Assembly (NCBI RefSeq): GCF_014838825.1
Contig: NZ_JACYMO010000005.1
Span: 62,001 to 126,000 of the forward strand
DNA: 64,000 bases
Direction of reading: 5' to 3'
DNA from: Erwinia persicina
GTDB lineage: Bacteria; Pseudomonadota; Gammaproteobacteria; Enterobacterales; Enterobacteriaceae
Shown here: positions 25,971 through 34,542 of the stretch, piece by piece
How the letters are laid out: each line of letters opens with the position of its first letter
Position numbering within the stretch: the first letter of the stretch is position 1
Program-made: the position numbers and the translations under genes
Notes under the pieces: model-generated
What the model was told of the DNA's origin: nothing
What the model saw: only the letters and a program-made list of their open reading frames with translations
The model's database searches: none

Positions 25971-26833
25971 AAACGACCTTCAAACAGGAAGTGGTTTACC
26001 AACTTCTGCACTGGCTGGAAGGGAATATCCATACGCCACTCTCCATCAATGACTTCGTTGAGAAATCGGGCTATTCCAAATGGCATCTGCAACGCATCTT
26101 CAAAGAGGTGACCGGGCAAAAGCTGGCGTCGTACTGTCGTCAGCGGCGGTTGACCTCCAGTGCGTTTATGCTGCGCCTGTTTGATAGGCAGATTGACTCC
26201 GTGGGCAGCGAGCACGGTTTCTCCAGCCATAACGTCTATCATAAAACCTTTAAGCGGCATTTTAACGTCACGCCGGCGCAGTACCGCGATGCGCTGCACT
26301 GGTCCTGCAAGGGGCTGTGCCCGCCAATCAATCTCACGGCTGAGCCGGTGCCGGAGGGCCGTCTGGTTGAGCTGGATGCGATGACCCTGCGGGGACGGAT
26401 GACGGATTATGCTTTCACGCAGGACACTATCTGTCACTTTTGCTGGGATCAGCGTGAAGTGCTCTGGCGGCAGCGGCTGGCAGAGTCGCCGGCCCATTCC
26501 GGCGCGCTCTACGGACTGTCGAACGTGATTAAAGGGGGACCGCGCGCGGATGACTGCGCCACCCTGCAGTATCTCGCCTGCTTCCATCCTGACGCCGGCA
26601 TAGCAGAAGCCCCGCTGGTCGATATTACGGTCGAAAAACAGACGTATCTGCACTTCATTTTCAACGGTGAAGCGCAGCAGTTCGCTGACTTTATTAAGCT
26701 GATTTATGAACACGCGTTGCCGACCGCAGGCGCTGTGCGTCGCGATGGCTATGATATTGAACGTATTGACCCGCAGCGTTTCAGCGCGTCACGGAGTGGT
26801 CGCATCGATTATTACGTGCCGGTGCTGATCTGA
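25967..26833 (+). CDS. AraC-family regulator with GyrI-like C-terminal domain (Rob/SoxS-like)
   Basis: 288 residues with a GTG start that overlaps the TetR stop (GTGA). The N-terminal ~105 residues are a MarA/SoxS/Rob-type double helix-turn-helix (INDFVEKSGYSKWHLQRIFKEVTGQKLASY ... HGFSSHNVYHKTFKRHFNVTPAQYR). The remaining ~180 residues look like a GyrI/effector-binding domain, as in Rob. Rob-type proteins turn on stress and efflux genes on binding amphipathic ligands. Confidence 0.87.
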   Translation: MKTTFKQEVVYQLLHWLEGNIHTPLSINDFVEKSGYSKWHLQRIFKEVTGQKLASYCRQRRLTSSAFMLRLFDRQIDSVGSEHGFSSHNVYHKTFKRHFNVTPAQYRDALHWSCKGLCPPINLTAEPVPEGRLVELDAMTLRGRMTDYAFTQDTICHFCWDQREVLWRQRLAESPAHSGALYGLSNVIKGGPRADDCATLQYLACFHPDAGIAEAPLVDITVEKQTYLHFIFNGEAQQFADFIKLIYEHALPTAGAVRRDGYDIERIDPQRFSASRSGRIDYYVPVLI

Positions 26834-26890
26834 CGCCGGGCTGGACGTGGGGAAGGCGCTGTGGTTCGGACTGGAGGCGGCAGGATCGGG

Positions 26891-26925
26891 TATGCCCGTT
26901 CCCTGTTATCCAGGGACCGGGCATA
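26891..26925. terminator. Long intergenic hairpin
   Basis: 15-bp arms TATGCCCGTTCCCTG / CAGGGACCGGGCATA with a single mismatch and a 5-nt loop, between the convergent AraC and DUF1471 genes. No U-tract, but the stem is strong in both directions. Confidence 0.5.
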
Positions 26926-26961
26926 TAACCTTAAGTCATGCTACTGACAGCCGGGCAAATC

Positions 26962-27174
26962 TTATTTCAGCAGCTCGGCAGTCATGTGAACGCCGTTGTT
27001 GGTGTTGGCTTCGGTAATTTTGTAAGACGACGCACCGGCCTGCTGTGCCTGAGCGGCGATTTTCGCTTCAGCGCTGTCCAGGGTGCTGCCGGTTGCGGTA
27101 ACGCTCTGCGCGAAGCTGGCGAAAGAAACGGTAGAGAGCATGATAATAGCAGCAAAAGTTTTGATAGATTTCAT
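26962..27174 (-). CDS. DUF1471 (YdgH/BhsA/McbA-type) small periplasmic protein
   Basis: 70 residues with a signal peptide (MKSIKTFAAIIMLSTVSFASFAQ) and a ~47-residue mature domain with the family pattern: SVTATGSTLDSAEAKIAAQAQQAGASSYKI and a HMTAELLK end, as in YhcN and BhsA. These enterobacterial proteins respond to stress and affect biofilm and acid or peroxide tolerance. The upstream region holds a 9-bp inverted repeat (CTTCATTAG 27185..27193, CTAATGAAG 27243..27251). Confidence 0.88.
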   Translation of the reverse strand: MKSIKTFAAIIMLSTVSFASFAQSVTATGSTLDSAEAKIAAQAQQAGASSYKITEANTNNGVHMTAELLK

Positions 27175-27380
27175 CGGGTCATTCCTTCATTAGGTTTGTT
27201 TGGGTAAGGCGTATTGCCTCGTTGAAAACAATAGTACGCCTGCTAATGAAGTAGTGATAGCGGAGTGATTTGCTGTTGTTTATCAAAAAAACTGATTGAT
27301 AACTGACCGCGTTTTACATAACTTGCAGACCGCTGACTTTTGCTGCGGTTTCACGTCCTGCCTTGACCCCAATTGACATA

Positions 27381-27427
27381 AAACAGCCCGCCGGGGTCAC
27401 TTTCGCTCCCGGCGGGCCGGGCTGTTT
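27381..27427. terminator. Strong GC hairpin downstream of the nucleoside hydrolase
   Basis: Perfect 10-bp stem GCCCGCCGGG / CCCGGCGGGC with alternative pairing of the outer AAACAGCCCG / CGGGCTGTTT. On the minus strand it lies just after the nucleoside hydrolase stop and ends in TTTATGTC, giving a short U-run. Confidence 0.65.
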
Positions 27428-27446
27428 CAGTCAGCGGCAGTCAGCT

Positions 27447-28367
27447 TCAGTTCTGCAGCGTAGCAAGGAAGTGCGCTTTCACTTTTTCAGCCTCGACGGT
27501 CAGGCACAGTTTCTGCACGCAGCTGCCGGCAAACGGATCGTCGTAGGAGGCGGCGCTGTGCAGCTGACGCAGCGTCTGGCCACGGCTGATCCCCCCGGTG
27601 ACGACCCGCACCGGAGAGGCTGTCACGCCGAACCATTCCGGGTGGCAGAGGTAAGCAATGGTCAGGGTGTCGTGCAGCGGCATGCCTTCCGTCCCCTCTT
27701 TTTCGCGGCTGTATTGCAGATAACGGCGGGAGATGGCTTCCAGTACCGGGTGTTTCAGGCCGCGTATCTCATCGCCGCTGACCAGCACCTGATGGGTGAC
27801 GTCCAGCGGCAGTAGCACGACAGGCATCCCGGCGTTCAGCACCTGGTCGGCGGCGTGCGGATCTTTCCAGATATTAAACTCAGCAAATGGGGTGACGTTA
27901 CCGCTGTGACCCTCAGTCCCAAAGGCACCGCCCATGATCACCAACTGTTTGATCTGCGGCACGATATCGGGGGCCTGGTTGATGGCCAGCGCAATATTGG
28001 TCAGCGGGCCGATAGCCACGAGGGTGAGGGCATCGGGATGGGCGCGAACGCTGCGGATAATAAATTCAATAGCGTTATCAGCGGCCCCGTTCCATGGATT
28101 GTCAAACACCCCACCCAGCCCGTCCTCGCCGTGTACCGCCCAGGCGGGTGACGACGGGGCGTGAGCCAGCGGGCGGGAACTGCCGCGATAGATCGGCACA
28201 TCCAGGCCAATTTTCTGGCTGAACAGCCGGGCGTTACTAACCGCCTGGCCGACCGGAACATTACCAAAAACCGTAGTGATGCCAATAATATCGAGGCTTT
28301 TTGCGGCAAAGGCGAGGGCAAAAGCGTCATCAACGCCAATATCGGTATCAAAAATAATTTTCTGCAT
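27447..28367 (-). CDS. Inosine-uridine-type nucleoside hydrolase
   Basis: 306 residues, the usual length of the family. It cleaves the N-glycosidic bond of ribonucleosides to free base and ribose. The N-terminal calcium-binding FDTDIGVDDAFAL motif (DxDxxxDD), VAIGPLTNIALA, IMGGAFGTEGHSGNVTPFAEFNIWKDPHAA and the late LHDTLTIAY block are intact. Ile at position 4 of DTDIG (usually Pro) is a minor variant. AAGGAG precedes the start. No nucleoside transporter lies beside it. It may be RihA/B/C-like, but substrate preference cannot be read. Confidence 0.9.
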   Translation of the reverse strand: MQKIIFDTDIGVDDAFALAFAAKSLDIIGITTVFGNVPVGQAVSNARLFSQKIGLDVPIYRGSSRPLAHAPSSPAWAVHGEDGLGGVFDNPWNGAADNAIEFIIRSVRAHPDALTLVAIGPLTNIALAINQAPDIVPQIKQLVIMGGAFGTEGHSGNVTPFAEFNIWKDPHAADQVLNAGMPVVLLPLDVTHQVLVSGDEIRGLKHPVLEAISRRYLQYSREKEGTEGMPLHDTLTIAYLCHPEWFGVTASPVRVVTGGISRGQTLRQLHSAASYDDPFAGSCVQKLCLTVEAEKVKAHFLATLQN

Positions 28368-28416
28368 CAGAATCTCCTTTCCGTTGGGCTGCGCCCGATC
28401 CTCCCTGGCGGATCTG

Positions 28417-28812
28417 TCAGGTGGTCAGCAACGTATGCAGCGCCTGTAAGTCACGTTTTACCCACTCCAGCTCCTGGGCAAATTTGTCATCCGACACCAG
28501 CGGCTGACGAAAGACGGTGAGCAGCACCTGGGACCCCTCTTCATTCGCCACGATACGCATCGGGACAAAAATCTCTTTGCTGTAACCGCTGTCGATGTAG
28601 TGGTCCATGATGCAAAAAGGGTTGTGCGCGGTAAAGCGGACTTTCACCGGGCCCTGCGGGCCACGACCTTTCCAGCCGTTCCCTTCAGGTTCCAGCGGTC
28701 CCTGGCTCAGGCCCGAGGCCCACTTCGGGAAAAATTCCGGCTTCCAGATCGTTTCATACAGGTCTACCCAGTTACGGTGAATAGCCAGGCTAAGGGTGTG
28801 TGAGGACAGCAT
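28417..28812 (-). CDS. SRPBCC-superfamily (START/Bet v1-like) small protein
   Basis: 131 residues with the pattern of polyketide-cyclase/SRPBCC lipid-pocket proteins: VDLYETIWKPEFFPKWASGLSQG near the start, VKVRFTAHNPFCIMDHY in the middle strands and a C-terminal helix FAQELEWVKRDLQALHTLL. GGAGG lies just upstream of the ATG. Members bind hydrophobic ligands; no function is assigned. It reads into the nucleoside hydrolase gene 49 bp downstream. Confidence 0.72.
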   Translation of the reverse strand: MLSSHTLSLAIHRNWVDLYETIWKPEFFPKWASGLSQGPLEPEGNGWKGRGPQGPVKVRFTAHNPFCIMDHYIDSGYSKEIFVPMRIVANEEGSQVLLTVFRQPLVSDDKFAQELEWVKRDLQALHTLLTT

Positions 28813-29007
28813 AAAACCTCCGGTCAGTGTTCAGTAGCGAATTTAAGCACCCTCGCCGACAGATGAGAAGCCCCGGAGGGCCTGTTATGTCCATACCACG
28901 ACACAGCTCGCAAATTATTGTCAGCGATTTCAATGACCGTTAACGGCTTGTTTTGCCAGCCAGACCGGCCTATAAATACGGCTCAACGAAGGACTGGGAG
29001 AAAGGGT

Positions 29008-29925
29008 ATGAAGCAAGGGGATATCGGGCGCTTAGTTCTGCTGGCTGCCATCTGGGGGGCCAGCTTTATGTTTATGCGCGTGGCCACGCCGTATTTCGGT
29101 TCACTGAATACCGCCTTTTTGCGCGTGCTGTTTGGCTGCCTTGGCCTGCTGACGCTGCTGCTGGTACTGCGGGTCAGGATCCGCTTTAGCGGCAAGGCGC
29201 TGCCGGCCGTGTCGTTAGGTGTGATCAATTCAGCCGTTCCGTTTGCGATGTACTGTCTGGCGGCAAAGTGGCTACCGGCGGGTTACTCCGCCATTCTTAA
29301 CGCGACCACTCCGCTGATGGGCGTGCTGATTGGGGGGCTGTTTTTCAGCGAAAAATTTACCCTGAGAAACATCGCCGGGGTGCTGCTGGGTCTGCTCGGT
29401 ATCGTGCTGCTGACCACCACCGGCAGCCTGGCCTTGTCACAAGAGGTACTGCTGGGTATTGCGGCCTGTCTGGTGGCGACGGCCTGCTATGCCAGCGCAG
29501 GCTTTCTGACGAAAAAGTGGATTGGCGACCGAGGCGGCATGGATGCACGACTGGTGGCGCTGGGCAGTCAGATCGGAGCCAGCGTTTTCCTGCTGCCGTT
29601 CTTCGTCGGGTCGCTCCTCACCCAGCCTGCGGTATCGTGGTCTCATCCCGGCGTCTGGCTGTGCGTGCTGGCGCTCGGCCTGGTATGTACCGCCTGGGCT
29701 TATATTCTTTTCTTCCGTCTGATTGCCGATATCGGCCCGCTGAAAACGCTGACCGTCACCTTCCTGATCCCCCCGTTTGGCGTGCTGTGGGGCTATCTGT
29801 TCCTCGGGGAGACGCTGTCGCAGGGATTTATCGCCGGAGGGCTGGTGATCATCGTGGCGGTATGGCTGGTGGCCGGGGGCGTGAAAGCAAAACCGCACAT
29901 CGAAGAGGTTTCCCTCAAATCCTGA
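29008..29925 (+). CDS. EamA/DMT-family permease (RhaT-type)
   Basis: 305 residues from the ATG at 29008; the frame is open to 28918 but those residues are not family-like. Ten membrane helices in two EamA repeats: LVLLAAIWGASFMFMRVATPYFG at the start of the first and the second from about residue 150. GGFFSEKFT and YLFLGETLSQGFIAGGLVII mark the ends of each repeat. It probably exports metabolites; the substrate is unknown. A hairpin with TTTTT follows at 29957..29998. Confidence 0.88.
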   Translation: MKQGDIGRLVLLAAIWGASFMFMRVATPYFGSLNTAFLRVLFGCLGLLTLLLVLRVRIRFSGKALPAVSLGVINSAVPFAMYCLAAKWLPAGYSAILNATTPLMGVLIGGLFFSEKFTLRNIAGVLLGLLGIVLLTTTGSLALSQEVLLGIAACLVATACYASAGFLTKKWIGDRGGMDARLVALGSQIGASVFLLPFFVGSLLTQPAVSWSHPGVWLCVLALGLVCTAWAYILFFRLIADIGPLKTLTVTFLIPPFGVLWGYLFLGETLSQGFIAGGLVIIVAVWLVAGGVKAKPHIEEVSLKS

Positions 29926-29956
29926 CACCCCCTCTGAGGATGGATGGGTGATGCGC

Positions 29957-29998
29957 TACCCGCAGAGCATGAGCAAAAGGGTATAGCGGGTAACTTTT
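29957..29998 (+). terminator. Candidate terminator of the EamA gene
   Basis: TACCCGC / GCGGGTA 7-bp stem with a 22-nt loop, followed by ACTTTTT. A reasonable but not strong intrinsic terminator. Confidence 0.5.
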
Positions 29999-30063
29999 TC
30001 AGTGATATCCGGCACAGCAGGTGGACTCCATACTGACGGCATCACCGCTATATGGAGAAGACG

Positions 30064-31536
30064 ATGACACCTGCTGTTCACGATCTGCGCTCTGCGCTGG
30101 CCCTGCTGGCCGACCTCCCGGGGGAACGGGTGGAAACCGATACCGAAGTGGATCCGCATGCGGAACTGTCCGGCGTCTACCGCTACGTGGGTGCGGGGGG
30201 AACGACCCGGCGGCCGACGCGGGAAGGCCCGGCAATGCTGTTTAATAAGGTGAAAGGTTTCCCTGATTTCCGCGTCGTGACCGGCGTACTGGCCTCCCGA
30301 CGTCGCGTGGGTCACCTGCTGGACTGCGATCCTGCCCGCCTCGGCCACCGGCTGATGGACGCAGTGAGTCATCCCATTTCGCCAGTGCTGACGCAACAGA
30401 CCGACATCCCCTGTCAGGAGGTGGTGCACCTCGCCAGCCATCCGGATTTTGACCTGCGCACGCTGCTGCCCGCCCCGACCAATACTGAAGAGGATGCCGG
30501 TCCCTATTTCACCATGGGGCTGTGCTATGCCAGCGACCCGGAAACTGGCCAGTCCGATGTGACCATTCACCGGCTGTGTATTCAGGGGCGCGATACGCTG
30601 TCGATGTACTTCGCCCCCGGCCGCCATCTGGATGTGTTCCGCCAGAAGGCGGAAGCCGCCGGGCAGGCGCTGCCGCTGACCATCAGCATCGGTGTTGACC
30701 CGGCAATTTACATCGCTGCCTGCTTCGAGCCACCCACCACGCCGCTGGGATTTGATGAACTCAGCGTTGCCGGGGCATTACGGGGGCGTGCGGTGGTATT
30801 AGCGCAGGCGCGCACGGTGGATGCGCGAGCCATTGCTCACGCCGAAGTGGTGATTGAAGGGGAACTGGTGCCGGACGTGCGGGTACGTGAAGACCAGAAC
30901 ACCCAGACCGGTAAGGCAATGCCCGAATTTCCCGGCTATACCGGGGCGGCGAATCCCGCGCTGCCGCTGATCAAAGTAAAAGCGGTCACCCATCGCCACC
31001 AGCCCATCCTGCAGCACACCATTGGTTGCAGTGAAGAGCATGTGAACATGGCCGGTATCCCGACCGAAGCCAGCATTCTTGGCATGGTAGAGCGCGCGAT
31101 GCCGGGACGTCTGCTGAATGTCTATGCCCATCCGGCGGGGGGCGGTAAGTTTCTGGCCGTTATGCAGTTTAAGAAAAGCGGGCCGATGGACGAGGGGCGG
31201 CAGCGTCAGGCGGCGCTGCTGGCCTTTTCCGCCTTCCCTGAGCTGAAACACGTCATGCTGGTGGATGAAGACGTGGATATTTTTGACAGTAACGACGTGC
31301 TGTGGGCGATGCAGACGCGCTATCAGGGGGATGTGGATACGCTGTTTATCCCCGGCGTCCGCTGTCATCCGCTCGATCCGTCGCAGATACCGGCCTTCAG
31401 CCCCACCATCAGCGATAAGGGGATCGCCTGCAAAACCATTTTTGACTGTACGGTGCCCTACGCGTTGAAAAGCCAGTTCCAGCGCTGCCAGTTCAAAGAG
31501 GTGGACGTAAAACGCTTCCTGCCGGATTTTACCTGA
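30064..31536 (+). CDS. UbiD-family decarboxylase, gallate/protocatechuate type (LpdC-like)
   Basis: 490 residues from the ATG at 30064, chosen because GGAG lies 6 nt upstream; an ATG at 30052 is in frame. UbiD enzymes decarboxylate aromatic acids using prenylated FMN made by UbiX. The protein follows the gallate decarboxylase LpdC of Lactobacillus closely: AELSGVYRYVGAGGTTRRPT, NKVKGFPDFRVVTGVLASRRRVG, PTNTEEDAGPYFT, SDVTIHRL, GKAMPEFPGYTGAANPALPLIKV, SEEHVNMAGIPTEASIL and VDEDVDIFDSNDVLWAM. Small partner subunits and a UbiX gene are absent here. The likely substrate is gallate, protocatechuate or a similar hydroxybenzoate. Confidence 0.88.
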   Translation: MTPAVHDLRSALALLADLPGERVETDTEVDPHAELSGVYRYVGAGGTTRRPTREGPAMLFNKVKGFPDFRVVTGVLASRRRVGHLLDCDPARLGHRLMDAVSHPISPVLTQQTDIPCQEVVHLASHPDFDLRTLLPAPTNTEEDAGPYFTMGLCYASDPETGQSDVTIHRLCIQGRDTLSMYFAPGRHLDVFRQKAEAAGQALPLTISIGVDPAIYIAACFEPPTTPLGFDELSVAGALRGRAVVLAQARTVDARAIAHAEVVIEGELVPDVRVREDQNTQTGKAMPEFPGYTGAANPALPLIKVKAVTHRHQPILQHTIGCSEEHVNMAGIPTEASILGMVERAMPGRLLNVYAHPAGGGKFLAVMQFKKSGPMDEGRQRQAALLAFSAFPELKHVMLVDEDVDIFDSNDVLWAMQTRYQGDVDTLFIPGVRCHPLDPSQIPAFSPTISDKGIACKTIFDCTVPYALKSQFQRCQFKEVDVKRFLPDFT

Positions 31537-31655
31537 GCAGCAGACCGGCCGCAGGGGCGCGCTGTCTGCCGATCGCCCCGAAAAGCATCACCGGTTTCGT
31601 CGCATTGACTGCATTTGCGGTAAAAAGGCGTTTTCTCCTGCCACCGGATCCCGCC

Positions 31656-32555
31656 ATGCTGAAACTCAAACCGCTGCACTATTTCAAAACCGTGGTCGAA
31701 AAAGGCTCTATTTCGGCCGCCTCACAGGTGCTGTTCACCGCACAGCCGCCCATTAGCAAGGCACTACTGCAGCTGGAGTCCCACTGGGATCTGCGGCTGT
31801 TTGAACGTACCCCTCGCGGCATGATCCCCACCGATGCCGGGCGTTATCTTTACCAGCGCGCCAGCGATCTGTTACAGCTGGCAGAGAGCATTGAGGGAGA
31901 GATACACGCCTTCAGCGAAGGGCAGCGCGGCGTGCTGCGTATCGGCTGTGTCGATATGGCGACGGGCCTGCTGGCCGGGGCGGTTGCCGCACTGCGTGAG
32001 GATCACCCTGCGCTACAGTTTTCACTGCATCAGGGCGACCCACTTTTTCTGGAAGAGCTATTGGAGCGCCGCCAGATCGACGCGGCGCTGGTGCATCTGC
32101 CGCTGACCCTGACGGCCAGTGATGTTGACAGCATGGCACTGCAACAGCTTTGCGTACGGGCGCTGTGCCTGGCTGATGACCCGCTGGCGGAGGCGTCATC
32201 GCTATCGCTGGCGGCGCTGGCGACGCATCCACTGGTGCTGCTGCGCCGCCAGCGTGGATTCGGCATCTACGAACGGGTGCTGGCCTGTTTTCATGATGCG
32301 GGCCTGACCCCTGATGTGGTGGCTCAGGCCAGCGATCTGCCGGTGATGAAACAGCTGGCCCTGCAGGGCGTGGCGATCGCCCTGGTGCCGTCGCTGGGCG
32401 ACAGCCCTCCGGATGCCGGACTGGTGGCGCTGGCAGTACCTGAACTGGACGGTGCCGCCGACAGGCTGGCGCTGATTTATCATCAGCAGCACGCCGGGAG
32501 CGCGGTACTGCGGCCACTGCTGGCGTATTTTATGGCCGTCGCCGCGCCCGGCTGA
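31656..32555 (+). CDS. LysR-family regulator, probably of the decarboxylase
   Basis: 299 residues from the ATG at 31656. N-terminal helix-turn-helix LKPLHYFKTVVEKGSISAASQVLFTAQPPISKALLQLESHWDLRLFERTPRGM, followed by a standard effector domain. The FTAQPPISKALLQLE recognition helix resembles BenM/CatM/CynR-type regulators of aromatic metabolism. It lies 119 bp downstream of the UbiD gene on the same strand. Target and ligand are inferred, not shown. Confidence 0.85.
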   Translation: MLKLKPLHYFKTVVEKGSISAASQVLFTAQPPISKALLQLESHWDLRLFERTPRGMIPTDAGRYLYQRASDLLQLAESIEGEIHAFSEGQRGVLRIGCVDMATGLLAGAVAALREDHPALQFSLHQGDPLFLEELLERRQIDAALVHLPLTLTASDVDSMALQQLCVRALCLADDPLAEASSLSLAALATHPLVLLRRQRGFGIYERVLACFHDAGLTPDVVAQASDLPVMKQLALQGVAIALVPSLGDSPPDAGLVALAVPELDGAADRLALIYHQQHAGSAVLRPLLAYFMAVAAPG

Positions 32556-32651
32556 CATCCCGGTGAGTGAGGACGAAAAACCTCTTTTGTGAGGGCATCA
32601 TGCCTTCACCCCCCTGCGCCAGCAGAAGAAATCTTCGCCACATACGGCCCG

Positions 32652-32674
32652 TTTTTATACTTTTTTTACACCCC
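32652..32674 (+). promoter_or_regulatory. KdpE-type operator of kdpFABC
   Basis: The tract TTTTTATACTTTTTTTACAC followed by CCC is nearly identical to the KdpE-binding site of the E. coli kdp promoter, including the trailing C-rich part. It lies ~80 bp before kdpF. Confidence 0.8.
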
Positions 32675-32751
32675 AGCCCCGCATTTTTACATCAACTTTG
32701 CACGCCACTCGCAACAATACCTGAACTGAAAAACGCCTCTGGAGGTGTGTT

Positions 32752-32841
32752 GTGAGCGTCGCTGTGATTACCGGCATTGTGCTGGTCTGTTTGCTGCTGG
32801 GCTACCTGGTGTACGCCCTGATCCGTGCGGAGGAGTTCTGA
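32752..32841 (+). CDS. kdpF: KdpF small subunit of the K+-transporting ATPase
   Basis: 29 residues from a GTG start, preceded by GGAGG. Only one hydrophobic helix: [19 protein letters not shown], then RAEEF. E. coli KdpF has the same length and pattern ([24 protein letters not shown]). It stabilises the KdpABC complex in the inner membrane. Its stop overlaps the kdpA start (TGATG). Confidence 0.93.
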   Translation: MSVAVITGIVLVCLLLGYLVYALIRAEEF

Positions 32842-34526
32842 TGGCCGCTCCCGCATTTTTACTGATTGCTACCTATCTGCTGCTGCTGATGCTGCTGGCC
32901 CGCCCGCTGGGTAAAGGGCTGGCGCGGCTGGTGGATGACCGGCCGCTGCCCGGCATGGCCGGGGTGGAGCGCGTGTTGTGGCGCGTGAGCGGCGTGGCCC
33001 CGGAAGGCATGAGCTGGCAGCGTTATCTGTGGGCGATCCTGCTGTTTAACGCCTGCGGCCTGCTGCTGCTGCTGGTGATACTGATGAGCCAGGGCAGCCT
33101 GCCGCTGAACCCGCAGCACCTGCCGGGACTGAGCTGGGATCTGGCGCTGAATACCGCCGTCAGCTTTGTGACCAACACCAACTGGCAGGCGTACGCCGGG
33201 GAAAGCACCCTGAGCTATTTCAGCCAGATGGTCGGCCTGACGGTACAGAACTTCCTGTCGGCAGCCACCGGGATGGCCGTTGCCTTTGCCCTGATGCGCG
33301 GCTTTGCCCGCCGGGCGCTGGGTGAGCTGGGTAACGCCTGGCGGGATATCACCCGCATCACCCTCTGTGTGCTGCTGCCGCTGTCGCTGCTGATGGCGCT
33401 GTTCCTCGTCAGCCAGGGTGTGCTGCAGAACACCGACGGCTACCTCAGCCTGACGACGCTGGAAGGGGTGAAACAGACGCTGCCAATGGGGCCGGTGGCC
33501 TCGCAGGAAGCGATTAAAATGCTCGGCACCAACGGTGGCGGCTTCTTTAACGCGAACTCCGCGCATCCGTTTGAAAACCCGACCGTCTACAGCAATTTTG
33601 TACAGATGCTGGCGATCTTCCTCATCCCGGCCGCGCTCTGTTTTGCCTTTGGCGACGTGGTGCGTGACCGCCGTCAGGGCCATGTGCTGCTGTGGGCGAT
33701 GTCGCTGATGTTTATCGGCGCGGTGGCCGTGGTGATGTGGGCCGAACTGAACGGTAATCCGCACTTCCTGACGCTCGGCGCAGACAGCGCCATCAATATG
33801 GAAGGCAAGGAGACGCGCTTCGGCATCCTGAACTCCAGCCTGTTTGCGGTGATCACCACGGCGGCCTCCTGCGGTGCCGTCAATGCGATGCATGACTCCT
33901 TTACCGCGCTGGGCGGCATGGTGCCGATGTGGCTGATGCAGATCGGAGAAGTGGTGTTTGGCGGCGTCGGGGCCGGGCTGTACGGCATGCTGCTGTTCGT
34001 GCTGCTGGCGGTGTTTATCGCCGGGCTGATGATCGGTCGCTCGCCGGAGTATCTCGGCAAAAAAATCGACGTCTGGGAAATGAAAATGACCGCGCTGGCA
34101 ATCCTGGTCACGCCCTGCCTGGTGCTGCTGGGGACCGCGCTGGCGATGATGACCGACGCCGGACGCAGCGCGATGCTGAATCCGGGCACGCACGGCTTCT
34201 CGGAGGTGCTGTATGCGGTGTCATCGGCGGCCAACAACAACGGCAGCGCCTTTGGCGGCCTGAGTGCCAATACCCCGTTCTGGAACCTGCTGCTGGCGTT
34301 CTGCATGCTGGCGGGCCGCTTCGGCATCATTATTCCGGTGCTGGCGATTGCCGGTTCCCTGGCGCTGAAAAAGGTACAGCCCGCAGGCCAGGGCACGCTA
34401 CCCACCCACGGGGCGCTGTTTATTGCCCTGCTGATTGGTACGGTGCTGCTGGTCGGTGCGCTGACCTTTATCCCGGCGCTGGCCTTAGGGCCGGTGGCGG
34501 AACATCTGCAAACGATCGGACGTTAA
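32841..34526 (+). CDS. kdpA: KdpA, K+-binding and translocating subunit
   Basis: 561 residues, start overlapping the kdpF stop. It belongs to the K+ channel-like superfamily and forms the K+ entry path of the KdpFABC pump. The four selectivity-filter loops are visible: [39 protein letters not shown] and [11 protein letters not shown]. About ten membrane helices. Full length, no lesions. Confidence 0.96.
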   Translation: MAAPAFLLIATYLLLLMLLARPLGKGLARLVDDRPLPGMAGVERVLWRVSGVAPEGMSWQRYLWAILLFNACGLLLLLVILMSQGSLPLNPQHLPGLSWDLALNTAVSFVTNTNWQAYAGESTLSYFSQMVGLTVQNFLSAATGMAVAFALMRGFARRALGELGNAWRDITRITLCVLLPLSLLMALFLVSQGVLQNTDGYLSLTTLEGVKQTLPMGPVASQEAIKMLGTNGGGFFNANSAHPFENPTVYSNFVQMLAIFLIPAALCFAFGDVVRDRRQGHVLLWAMSLMFIGAVAVVMWAELNGNPHFLTLGADSAINMEGKETRFGILNSSLFAVITTAASCGAVNAMHDSFTALGGMVPMWLMQIGEVVFGGVGAGLYGMLLFVLLAVFIAGLMIGRSPEYLGKKIDVWEMKMTALAILVTPCLVLLGTALAMMTDAGRSAMLNPGTHGFSEVLYAVSSAANNNGSAFGGLSANTPFWNLLLAFCMLAGRFGIIIPVLAIAGSLALKKVQPAGQGTLPTHGALFIALLIGTVLLVGALTFIPALALGPVAEHLQTIGR

Positions 34527-34542
34527 CGGGCGGAGAAGAGAG

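Noticed and set aside
27185..27251. 9-bp inverted repeat CTTCATTAG/CTAATGAAG before the DUF1471 gene
   Set aside because: Long 49-bp loop and no known site; noted but not supported as a regulatory element.
30052..30627. Antisense ORF opposite the UbiD gene and the region before it
   Set aside because: No ribosome site or family features; overlaps a clearly conserved gene.
32859..34193. 444-codon ORF opposite kdpA
   Set aside because: His/Gln/Arg-rich antisense shadow of kdpA.
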